Assembly: GCA_900541975.1 (NCBI GenBank)
Contig: UQLR01000009.1
Coordinates: 29,979-93,978 of the forward strand
Direction of reading: 5' to 3'
Length of the DNA: 64,000 nt
Source of the DNA: an uncultured Oscillospiraceae bacterium
GTDB taxonomy: Bacteria; Bacillota; Clostridia; Oscillospirales; Acutalibacteraceae
Both the position numbers and the translations under genes were made by a program. Below are positions 1 to 6,775 of this stretch, piece after piece; positions within the stretch are counted from its first letter, which is position 1, and every line of letters begins with the position of its first letter. Under the pieces are notes generated by a model. That model was not told where the DNA came from and searched no databases. It worked only from the letters and a program-made list of their open reading frames with translations.

Positions 1-211
1 GTTCAACCGCTACTGTGTGGGCGGGGGCGTTTCCTCTGCTCCACAAAAGGGGGATCGTACCACATCCACTGCCAAGATCGACGGCTTTTTCACGCGCTGC
101 AGGCTTTGCAAAATCTGCAAGCAGCACGGTGTCTGTAGCAAAATGATGGTCGTCCGATACAATGATCTGCACGCCGTTTCCCAAGGGTTCTGTACGCTGG
201 CCGTCAACCAT
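1..211 (-). CDS. trmN6: tRNA1(Val) A37 N6-methyltransferase-like protein, N-terminal part (cut by window edge)
   Basis: Partial gene running off the left edge; the first 70 residues are present. The reading frame has the SAM-binding motif DLGSGCGTIPLLW at about residues 46-58, preceded by an opening typical of the TrmN6/YabB family. These enzymes methylate adenosine next to the anticodon of tRNA-Val. The ATG at 209-211 follows a GGCAGGTGG ribosome site. Its neighbours on the same strand (holB, ricT) match the Firmicutes holB-yaaT-yabA-yabB order, which supports the call. The catalytic NPP[FYW] motif lies outside the window, so substrate specificity is inferred from context. Confidence 0.8.
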   Translation of the reverse strand, partial: MVDGQRTEPLGNGVQIIVSDDHHFATDTVLLADFAKPAAREKAVDLGSGCGTIPLLWSRGNAPAHTVAVE

Positions 212-245
212 ATTTGTCCACCTGCCGTTGAAAAGATTTGTATCT

Positions 246-274
246 ATTATAGCAAAAAAAAAGCGGCGGGACAA
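246..274 (-). promoter_or_regulatory. predicted sigma-A promoter for trmN6
   Basis: On the minus strand TTGTCC (269-274) and TATAAT (246-251) are separated by 17 bases, 35 bases before the trmN6 start. The -35 box falls inside the hairpin at 254-324. Confidence 0.6.
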
Positions 275-324
275 TGCCTGTATGTTGTTCCGCGTTTACG
301 GTTTTTAAACAGGCAGCACGCCGC
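254..324 (-). terminator. terminator-like long hairpin upstream of trmN6
   Basis: Minus-strand hairpin with two helical parts: GCGGCG/CGCCGC (263-268 with 319-324) and ACAGGC/GCCTGT (276-281 with 309-314). A run of nine T follows at 254-262. It could stop read-through from the ferredoxin gene before the trmN6 promoter. The long loop makes it weaker than a standard terminator. Confidence 0.4.
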
Positions 325-371
325 TGCTATGAAATCTTTTTATTTTTTACAGTTAGCCATTGGTTCATAAA

Positions 372-412
372 TAAAAAAACAACGGCAGGGCCAGACATGG
401 CCGCCTGCCGTT
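372..412 (-). terminator. intrinsic terminator of the ferredoxin gene
   Basis: Stem AACGGCAGG/CCTGCCGTT (381-389 with 404-412), with additional GGCC pairing inside, followed on the minus strand by seven T (372-378). It lies 26 bases past the ferredoxin stop. Confidence 0.8.
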
Positions 413-437
413 TATTTTCTGATGTACACGGAGGTCA

Positions 438-608
438 TCAACCCTGCTGCGGAGCGCCCACGGGGCAGGTGTCTGCGCATGCACCGCACTCTGTGCAGGT
501 ATCTGCGTCTATTACGTATTTTCCATCCCCTTCAGAAATAGCGCTGACGGGACATTCAGCCTCACACGCGCCGCAGGAAATGCAATCATCATTTATTACA
601 TATGCCAT
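438..608 (-). CDS. 2[4Fe-4S] ferredoxin (56 aa)
   Basis: Short gene encoding a bacterial-type ferredoxin. Two clusters of the form CxxCxxCxxxCP occur: CISCGACEAECP at residues 9-20 and CTECGACADTCP at 38-49. Each ligates one [4Fe-4S] cluster in the usual crossed arrangement. The protein is a small acidic cytosolic electron carrier for anaerobic redox enzymes. The ATG at 606-608 has an excellent AGGAGGTG ribosome site. It has its own promoter (641-668) and terminator (372-412), so it looks monocistronic. The redox partner cannot be told from sequence. Confidence 0.93.
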   Translation of the reverse strand: MAYVINDDCISCGACEAECPVSAISEGDGKYVIDADTCTECGACADTCPVGAPQQG

Positions 609-640
609 TTGGAAACACCTCCTTTTAAAATTACACCTCT

Positions 641-668
641 ATTGTATCATTGTTCAAAAAAAAAGCAA
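641..668 (-). promoter_or_regulatory. predicted promoter for the ferredoxin gene
   Basis: TTGCTT (663-668) and TACAAT (641-646) on the minus strand, 16-base spacer, 32 bases before the ferredoxin start. Confidence 0.5.
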
Positions 669-712
669 CTGTTTTCCTGAAAAAAGTAAGATTTACATCT
701 CATGTATAAAAT

Positions 713-1576
713 TTACTCCAAGCCTTTTAATTCTTCTATTTCTTTTTTCTCAAGGCGGATTTGCGCGTCTTTTAAAACCTTGACCTCTTTTACCTTAAAG
801 GTTAACGGTGCCGCTTCGGGGGATCTGTCCATGCGCACCTTTAAAACGCCGGTGAGCAGATTTTGGTCGACCACAACGCCGCGCCCTTCCGGTGTGCCTA
901 CGATGGCGCCTACCTTTGGGGTTGTTTTTAAAAGGTCTGTATAAGCTTCCTGCTCATATTTTAAACAGCACATCAGCCTGCCGCAGGTTCCGGAAATCTT
1001 TACAGGGCTTAAGGACAGCCCCTGTTCCTTTGCCATTCGAATAGAAACCGGCTGGAATTCACCCAGGAAGGTGGAGCAGCAAAACGGTTTGCCGCAGATG
1101 CCAAGCCCGCCGAGCATTTTTGCTTCGTCGCGCACGCCGATTTGGCGCAGTTCGATCCTTGTGCGGAAGACAGACGCAAGATCCTTCACCAGCGCGCGAA
1201 AATCCACCCGCCCGTCCGCTGTAAAATAAAACAGAATTTTGCTGTTGTCAAATGTATATTCTACGTCTACCAGCTTCATATCCAGCTTATGAGCGAGGAT
1301 TTTCTTTTCGCAAATGCCAAACGCTTCTTTTTCCTTTTTTCTGTTTTCTTCTACGCGCACAAGGTCTTCCTGTGTGGCTTTACGTATGAGCTTTTTGAGC
1401 GGATGGACAATGTCTTCGTCCGGTATTTCCCTGTTTGCGGTAGCCACACGGCCGCATTCAACACCACGGGCCGTTTCTACTATGACTGCGTCCCCTTCTT
1501 GAAGGGTTGTATTGTCGGGGTCAAAGTAATATACTTTTCCAACGTCTTTAAAGCGTACACCAATTACTTCTGCCAT
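713..1576 (-). CDS. ricT: PSP1-domain protein RicT (YaaT)
   Basis: 287 aa. A PSP1 C-terminal region carries the characteristic cysteines: GLGICGKPFCCSTF (about 156-169) and GTCGRLMCCLKYE (about 197-209). In Bacillus, RicT joins RicA and RicF in a complex that carries [4Fe-4S] clusters and helps RNase Y mature mRNAs. The complex also affects sporulation, competence and biofilm formation. The gene lies 36 bases after holB on the same strand, the conserved Firmicutes order. The ATG at 1574-1576 follows AGGAGGA. Residues that would bind the Fe-S clusters are all present. Confidence 0.9.
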   Translation of the reverse strand: MAEVIGVRFKDVGKVYYFDPDNTTLQEGDAVIVETARGVECGRVATANREIPDEDIVHPLKKLIRKATQEDLVRVEENRKKEKEAFGICEKKILAHKLDMKLVDVEYTFDNSKILFYFTADGRVDFRALVKDLASVFRTRIELRQIGVRDEAKMLGGLGICGKPFCCSTFLGEFQPVSIRMAKEQGLSLSPVKISGTCGRLMCCLKYEQEAYTDLLKTTPKVGAIVGTPEGRGVVVDQNLLTGVLKVRMDRSPEAAPLTFKVKEVKVLKDAQIRLEKKEIEELKGLE

Positions 1577-1612
1577 TTTATCCTCCTGTATTATATCGGC
1601 TTTTTCTTTATT

Positions 1613-2485
1613 TTAACGATTTTTTTCTTGCCTGAACGCCGCGCACAGCCAGGTGCAGAAAAGTGCCATATTGACATTGCGTATAAGTTTTGCCTGCGCG
1701 GTGCTTATGACGTTTAGAAGATTTAAAAGTCCCTGTTTTCTGATATGCGCACAGAGCGCTGCTTCCTGCGGAGCGGCCCGCGTATTGCCGGTTACGGAGC
1801 AAACCAACGCGCCGCGGAGCAAAAGAGTGAGCTGTGCCAGCACGTCTGCGGCAAATGCTTTGTCTGAAAGCGCACCTGTCAACTCCAGAAGGCGCATTTC
1901 GCCGCCGGTGTAAAGCGCCTGACAAATTTGCAGTGCAAGCGCGTATGCCTTCTGTTCAGCGGGGATGTCCTGTATTTGCCCGGAAGATGTGGAAGACAGG
2001 TGAAAAACAGTCGCTCTGGAGCGGATTGTGGGCAAAAGGTTTTCCGCGTTTTCGCACGTCAGAATGAAAAGGATATTCTGCGGCGGTTCCTCCAATACTT
2101 TTAAAAAGGCGTTTTGCGCGCCTTGCTGCATATTATCTGTATCAAACAGCAGATATACCTTGACCGGGGCTTCGTTGGGGACAATATAAGCATCCATACA
2201 GATTTTGCGAATCTCGTCCACCGGAATGGCCCGTGTTTTCCCTGCGGTTTGCGCTGTGTAAATATCGGGATGGCTGTTTTTTACAGCTTTTATACATGCG
2301 TTGCATACACCGCATGGTTTTTCTTTGCCGGTGCACACCGCCCACCTGGAAAGATACAACGCGGTATCCAGAGCGGCCTGCTTGTCGCGGCATTCCAAAA
2401 CAACCGCGTGCGGCAGACAGCTATGTTCCAAAAGCGCCAGAAGTTCCTCTGGAAGGGAAAACGTTTCCGAACTTGCAGCGGGCAT
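1613..2485 (-). CDS. holB: DNA polymerase III subunit delta' (clamp-loader)
   Basis: 290 aa, slightly short for the family (about 320-330). It contains the zinc-binding CGVCNACIK segment, the ALLxxLEEPP-type sensor region (NAFLKVLEEPPQNILFILT) and the PTIRSRATVF arginine-finger/SRC-like motif. As in other delta' subunits, there is no functional Walker A motif. It loads the beta clamp during replication. I chose the ATG at 2483-2485, seven bases from AAAGGGGGT, over the GTG at 2492-2494, which has no spacing from it. It is the first gene of a minus-strand unit with ricT. Confidence 0.9.
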   Translation of the reverse strand: MPAASSETFSLPEELLALLEHSCLPHAVVLECRDKQAALDTALYLSRWAVCTGKEKPCGVCNACIKAVKNSHPDIYTAQTAGKTRAIPVDEIRKICMDAYIVPNEAPVKVYLLFDTDNMQQGAQNAFLKVLEEPPQNILFILTCENAENLLPTIRSRATVFHLSSTSSGQIQDIPAEQKAYALALQICQALYTGGEMRLLELTGALSDKAFAADVLAQLTLLLRGALVCSVTGNTRAAPQEAALCAHIRKQGLLNLLNVISTAQAKLIRNVNMALFCTWLCAAFRQEKNR

Positions 2486-2523
2486 TGCGCGCACCCCCTT
2501 TTATGATACTATCCAGTTTATTT

Positions 2524-2552
2524 ATACTACCATTTTTTCGCCTAAAAAGCAA
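2524..2552 (-). promoter_or_regulatory. predicted promoter for holB-ricT
   Basis: TTGCTT (2547-2552), 17-base spacer, TAGTAT (2524-2529) on the minus strand, 38 bases before the holB start. Confidence 0.5.
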
Positions 2553-2670
2553 ATCAAAGGACATATAGAAAAATGGTAAAAAATACAACAATACAAAGGT
2601 GAATTTTGTTTTAATTATTGGATATTTTAGACAAAAGTTTTTCCTGATATAATATTTTTACACAAATTTA

Positions 2671-2699
2671 ATGACTTTAAAAAATTTCTGTGTTATAAT
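2671..2699 (+). promoter_or_regulatory. predicted promoter for phoH operon
   Basis: ATGACT (2671-2676), 17-base spacer, TATAAT (2694-2699). A second TATAAT at 2648-2653 has no convincing -35. The surrounding 270-base divergent region between holB and phoH is very AT-rich and has no gene. Confidence 0.5.
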
Positions 2700-2767
2700 T
2701 ACAGATAATTTGAGTATAGTAGGGTTATATTGTGTATTTCCCATAATTTATTTTTCTGTAAGACCAC

Positions 2768-3751
2768 TTGGATGAAGGTGAAGATGCACTGGAGCAAATT
2801 GTAAATGTAGACAGAATGGAGCATGCCGTAGCGTTATTTGGCAGCTTTGATGAAAACATTAAGCTGATAGAAAACGAATATGCAGTTGGTGTAATTGGCA
2901 GAGGCTCCGATTTGAAAATTACAGGCGAACCGGAGGCTGTTTCAAAGGCGGCGAAAGTGATTGAAAGTCTTTTAAAGCTTATTAACCGGGGCGAAAGTTT
3001 AAGCGAGCAAAACGTTCGTTATTGCATGTCGCTTGTCAATGACGGAAGCGAAGAGAAAATTGAACAGTTGGCGGGCGATTGCATTTGTATAACGTCGAAA
3101 GGCAAGCCTGTAAAACCCAAAACGCTTGGGCAAAAGCAATACTGTAACGCAATCCGAGACAATACAATTACCATAGGTGTTGGACCTGCCGGCACGGGAA
3201 AAACCTATCTGGCGGTCGCTATGGCGGTAACAGCATTTCGTTCCAGGCAGATCAACCGGATTATTTTGACGCGTCCGGCTGTAGAGGCGGGAGAAAAGCT
3301 GGGATTTTTGCCAGGAGATTTGCAGAGCAAGGTAGACCCCTATCTGCGCCCGCTGTATGACGCGCTGTTTGACATGCTTGGCGCCGAAACCTATCAGAAA
3401 TATGTGGAACGGGGCAATATTGAGGTTGCACCGCTTGCCTATATGCGCGGCCGCACGCTGGACGACAGCTTTATTATTCTGGATGAGGCGCAGAATACAA
3501 CCAGCGAGCAAATGAAAATGTTTTTGACAAGGCTTGGGTTTAACTCAAAAATGGTGATCACCGGCGATATTACACAAATTGATCTGCCGCCGGGATGCCG
3601 GTCTGGATTAAAGGAATGTGTCAGGGTTTTAAAGAATATTAAAGATATCTGCCATGTGACCTTTAACGAGAAGGACGTTGTCAGACACAAGCTTGTACAA
3701 GATATAATAAGAGCCTATGAAAAAAATGAGGAGGTCAGACATAACAGATAA
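2768..3751 (+). CDS. phoH: PhoH family NTPase
   Basis: 327 aa. Walker A GPAGTGKT at about residues 139-146 and Walker B FIILDEAQ at about 236-243 mark a PhoH-type (superfamily 1 helicase-like) ATPase. An N-terminal KH-like part (GRGSDLKITGE) is also present. PhoH acts in RNA metabolism with YbeY. The frame opens after a TAA at 2759-2761, and the first possible start is TTG at 2768. A clear ribosome site is missing, and the ATG at 2816 is also possible, so the N-terminus is uncertain. The stop overlaps the ybeY start by one base, indicating translational coupling. Confidence 0.88.
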   Translation: MDEGEDALEQIVNVDRMEHAVALFGSFDENIKLIENEYAVGVIGRGSDLKITGEPEAVSKAAKVIESLLKLINRGESLSEQNVRYCMSLVNDGSEEKIEQLAGDCICITSKGKPVKPKTLGQKQYCNAIRDNTITIGVGPAGTGKTYLAVAMAVTAFRSRQINRIILTRPAVEAGEKLGFLPGDLQSKVDPYLRPLYDALFDMLGAETYQKYVERGNIEVAPLAYMRGRTLDDSFIILDEAQNTTSEQMKMFLTRLGFNSKMVITGDITQIDLPPGCRSGLKECVRVLKNIKDICHVTFNEKDVVRHKLVQDIIRAYEKNEEVRHNR

Positions 3752-4248
3752 TGGATAAGATAAGAGTAATTATTACAAACAAGCAGAAAGAAGTAAAAAT
3801 TCCTACAGGACTGCGCATGCTGGTGCGCCGTTGCTGCAATGCGGTTTTACGTTTGGAAGAATTTAAGGGTCCGGCAGAAATTAGTGTGACCTTTGTAGAT
3901 AATGCGCAGATTAAGGAGTATAATAAGCAGTACCGCGACAAGGATATGGTTACGGACGTTCTTTCCTTTGGAATGGGGGAAAACGGCGTTTACGACACAG
4001 ACCCTGAAACGGGTGCGCAGATTTTGGGAGACGTAGTGATTTCCATGGAAAAAGCGCAGGAGCAGGCAAGACGCTTTGACCACAGCCTGCAGCGGGAGGT
4101 TGGGTACCTTACGGCGCATTCTGTGCTGCACCTTCTTGGTTATGACCATGAAGACAACCTGGAACGGGTACGTATGCGCGAAAAGGAAGAGTTTATTATG
4201 GATCAGTTGGGGCTCCCGGCGTCCTCCAGCTATGTAATCAATGAATAA
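3751..4248 (+). CDS. ybeY: 16S rRNA maturation endoribonuclease YbeY
   Basis: 165 aa. The metal-binding motif HSVLHLLGYDHE (about residues 129-140) has the three histidines that hold the catalytic Zn. YbeY takes part in 16S rRNA 3'-end maturation and ribosome quality control. It overlaps phoH and dgkA by one base on each side (taatg junctions), so the three are co-translated. Length and order phoH-ybeY-dgkA-era are standard for Firmicutes. Confidence 0.95.
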   Translation: MDKIRVIITNKQKEVKIPTGLRMLVRRCCNAVLRLEEFKGPAEISVTFVDNAQIKEYNKQYRDKDMVTDVLSFGMGENGVYDTDPETGAQILGDVVISMEKAQEQARRFDHSLQREVGYLTAHSVLHLLGYDHEDNLERVRMREKEEFIMDQLGLPASSSYVINE

Positions 4249-4745
4249 TGCGTTTTTTTCGTGCTTTTAAATATGCTGTAAACGGTATTGCGCACTGCAT
4301 AAAAACAGAGCGGAATATACGGATACATATTGTGGTAACGGCCTATGTGCTGGTATTTGCAGCGTTTTTTGAATTGCCTGCGTTGCATTGGGCTTTACTT
4401 CTTCTGACGATTGCGGCGGTGTTGGCGGCGGAGCTTTTGAACACGGCGGTTGAACGCGTTTGCGATTACTGCGCAAAACAGCGCCATCCTTTGATTAAGG
4501 CGGCGAAAGATATGGCCGCCGGCGCGGTTCTTGTTTTGTCGGTTATTGCTGTGGCCGTGGGCGTATGCCTGTTCTGGCAGCCGCAAAAGCTTTGGGAGAT
4601 GGTTACTTTTTTATGTTCCGATCCCGCGCTGTTTACCATATTTATTTTAACGGTTGTCCTAAGCCTTCTGTTTGTGATAATTGGTCCGTCTGGTATGGCG
4701 GAAAATGCAAAATGGTTATGCAGCAGAAAAAAGGATAAGGATTAG
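4248..4745 (+). CDS. dgkA: diacylglycerol/undecaprenol kinase
   Basis: 165 aa integral membrane protein. It begins with the cytosolic RFFRAFKYAVNGIAHCIKTERNIRIH segment typical of the family. Several membrane helices and the active-site stretch AELLNTAVERVCDY follow. In Gram-positive bacteria the enzyme phosphorylates undecaprenol, recycling the lipid carrier for cell-wall synthesis. The protein is about 40 residues longer than the usual 120-130, because of an extra C-terminal hydrophobic segment (about 124-150) and a basic tail. A terminator-like hairpin follows. Confidence 0.85.
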   Translation: MRFFRAFKYAVNGIAHCIKTERNIRIHIVVTAYVLVFAAFFELPALHWALLLLTIAAVLAAELLNTAVERVCDYCAKQRHPLIKAAKDMAAGAVLVLSVIAVAVGVCLFWQPQKLWEMVTFLCSDPALFTIFILTVVLSLLFVIIGPSGMAENAKWLCSRKKDKD

Positions 4746-4765
4746 ATTTTGATGATACGAACAGC

Positions 4766-4794
4766 AGCGGAGAGTTGTCGGCTCTCCGCTTTTT
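4766..4794 (+). terminator. hairpin with T run between dgkA and era
   Basis: Perfect 9-bp stem AGCGGAGAG/CTCTCCGCT (4766-4774 with 4782-4790), 7-base loop, followed by TTTTT. It probably gives partial termination, because era follows 28 bases later with no obvious own promoter. Confidence 0.7.
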
Positions 4795-4822
4795 ACATAA
4801 AGCGTAAACATGGAGGGATATT

Positions 4823-5758
4823 TTGACTAGTACAGGTTATCATGCGGAAAACGGGCAGGAAAAAACAGCCTTTATTGCAATTGTGGGCAGGCCCAATGTG
4901 GGAAAGTCTTCTATACTGAATCAATTGCTGGGGCAAAAGGTGGCAATTGTTTCCAGCAAGCCGCAAACAACGCGCACCAGGATTATGGGAGTTTTGACAA
5001 AGGCGGATATTCAGCTTGTTTTTATTGACACGCCCGGTATGCATAAGCCCAAAACGCAGCTTGGCGATTATATGGTGCGTGCCGTCAGAGAATCTGTGTC
5101 CGGTGTGGACGCCTGCCTGCTTGTTGCGCAGGCGGGGAAAGCCCCGGCGGATATGGAACTTTTGCTGGTTGAAAAATTTAAGGCGCTTGGTATACCGGCG
5201 GTGCTGGCCTTAAATAAAATTGATCTTGTTAAAAACAAAGAGGATCTGATGCAGAATATTGCAGATTACAGTAAGCTGTTTGATTTTTCTGCGGTTGTAC
5301 CGGTTTCCGCACTGCATGCAAACGGTATGCAGGCGCTGGAGAACGAGCTGAAAAAACAGGCACGGCAGGGCCGGCACCTGTTTGAAGGGGATACTTTAAC
5401 CGACCAGCCTGAGCGGGTGCTTGCGGCAGAAATGATCCGTGAAAAGATTTTGCGGCAGTTGAATCACGAAATTCCGCACGGGACGGCGGTTATTGTGGAA
5501 AAAATGCAGGCAAGGGAAGAAAGCGGCATAATGGATATGGACGCGGTTATTTACTGCGAGAGGGAAAGCCATAAAGGAATTATTATTGGAAAAAACGGGG
5601 CAATGCTCAAAAGAATCGGTTCCTATGCGCGACAGGATATGGAGGCGTTTTTTGCCTGTAAAATAAACCTTTCGCTTTGGGTAAAGGTTAAAGAGGACTG
5701 GCGCAACAGGCGGGGGATTTTGCGGTCGCTAGGTTATGACAGCGATTATTTTCGTTAA
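4823..5758 (+). CDS. era: GTPase Era
   Basis: 311 aa. G1 GRPNVGKSS (about 22-30), G3 DTPG, G4 NKID and a C-terminal KH domain with GIIIGKNGAMLKRIG are visible. Era binds the 3' end of 16S rRNA and helps 30S assembly. The start is TTG, six bases after GGAGGG at 4811-4816. No ATG fits the expected N-terminus. It sits after ybeY/dgkA and before yqzL/recO, the usual Firmicutes order. Confidence 0.96.
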   Translation: MTSTGYHAENGQEKTAFIAIVGRPNVGKSSILNQLLGQKVAIVSSKPQTTRTRIMGVLTKADIQLVFIDTPGMHKPKTQLGDYMVRAVRESVSGVDACLLVAQAGKAPADMELLLVEKFKALGIPAVLALNKIDLVKNKEDLMQNIADYSKLFDFSAVVPVSALHANGMQALENELKKQARQGRHLFEGDTLTDQPERVLAAEMIREKILRQLNHEIPHGTAVIVEKMQAREESGIMDMDAVIYCERESHKGIIIGKNGAMLKRIGSYARQDMEAFFACKINLSLWVKVKEDWRNRRGILRSLGYDSDYFR

Positions 5759-5889
5759 TATAAAAACGGGAAAATTTAACTTTCATTTCTTCTACAATTT
5801 ACACGCTATATCATCAAGCCGGGTGCGTATACTGTTAATAGGGATGCAAAAAACCATTCCCGCTATTTAACGTTAAGGGTGTGTAAGGT

Positions 5890-6066
5890 ATGGATGAAAC
5901 GGATGCATGGACGGCCTTTTTGAAATCGGGCAGCGTTCTGGACTATTTAACGTATACAAGCATAAAAAACGGTAAGGATTTTGCAGACAACACGCAGGAG
6001 GCGGAGCATGAAAATCAGCACGGACGGCCTGATTATAAAGGAACAGAATATAGGGGAGCAAAATAG
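5890..6066 (+). CDS. yqzL: YqzL-like small protein
   Basis: 58 aa. The opening (W-x2-FLKSGSVLDYLTY at residues 8-22) resembles the small YqzL family found between era and recO in Bacillus and Clostridia, whose function is unknown. The C-terminal half is hydrophilic and overlaps the start of recO by 59 bases in another frame. A weak AAGGG ribosome site lies before the ATG. Position and N-terminal similarity are the main evidence. The overlap with recO is longer than usual, so the true end of the conserved part may be earlier. Confidence 0.65.
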   Translation: MDETDAWTAFLKSGSVLDYLTYTSIKNGKDFADNTQEAEHENQHGRPDYKGTEYRGAK

Positions 6067-6754
6067 ACTTGTGACAGCGCTTACAAAGAGTCATGGCATT
6101 ATACGGGCGTTTGTCAGGAATGCCCGCAGCATAAAAAGCCCCAAAGGTTCTGCAACACGGCTGTTGTGCTATTCCCGGCTTACTATTTTTATTGGCCGGG
6201 ATACATATACAATTGACGAGGCGCAATCGCAGGAAATGTTTGTAAGCCTGCGCACGGATATTGTAAAAATGTCTTTGGCGCAGTATTTTTGCGAACTTGC
6301 GTTGGCTTTTGCACCGGAAAATCTTCCGGCAGAGGAGTATTTGCGCCTGTTTTTAAACGGGTTGTACGTATTGTCCAGAGAAAAACGCCCCAGAGGGCTG
6401 GTAAAGGCGGCCGTGGAGCTGCGGCTTTTGTCCATTGCAGGTTACATGCCAGACCTTATGTGCTGCAACGGCTGCCAATGTTATGCGCATGAGAACATGT
6501 TTTTTTTACCGCAAAGCGGTATATTGCTGTGTGGAGATTGTATACAGGGAAGAGAAAAATACGGTATATTGCTTGGCATGGGTGTGACAACGGCAATGCG
6601 GCATTGTATTTACGCGCCGTTTGAAAAGCTTTTTGGCTTTACCCTGCCGGAGCCATCCGTTGCGCTTTTGGAGCAGGCAAGCGAGGCGTATGTGCTGCAT
6701 GTGAGCGAGCGTGTCTTTAAAACGCTTGATTTTTATAAAACGATTCAAAATTGA
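6008..6754 (+). CDS. recO: DNA repair protein RecO
   Basis: 248 aa. It has an N-terminal OB fold (TDGLIIKEQNIGEQNRLVTALT) and a zinc motif with paired cysteines: CCNGC (about 147-151) and CGDC (about 171-174). RecO loads RecA onto SSB-coated DNA together with RecR. I placed the start at ATG 6008, preceded by AGGAGGCGGAGC; a longer in-frame start at 5981 lacks a ribosome site. It overlaps yqzL and ends 22 bases before mutS2. Confidence 0.92.
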   Translation: MKISTDGLIIKEQNIGEQNRLVTALTKSHGIIRAFVRNARSIKSPKGSATRLLCYSRLTIFIGRDTYTIDEAQSQEMFVSLRTDIVKMSLAQYFCELALAFAPENLPAEEYLRLFLNGLYVLSREKRPRGLVKAAVELRLLSIAGYMPDLMCCNGCQCYAHENMFFLPQSGILLCGDCIQGREKYGILLGMGVTTAMRHCIYAPFEKLFGFTLPEPSVALLEQASEAYVLHVSERVFKTLDFYKTIQN

Positions 6755-6775
6755 CGACAAGTTGGAGATACATAT

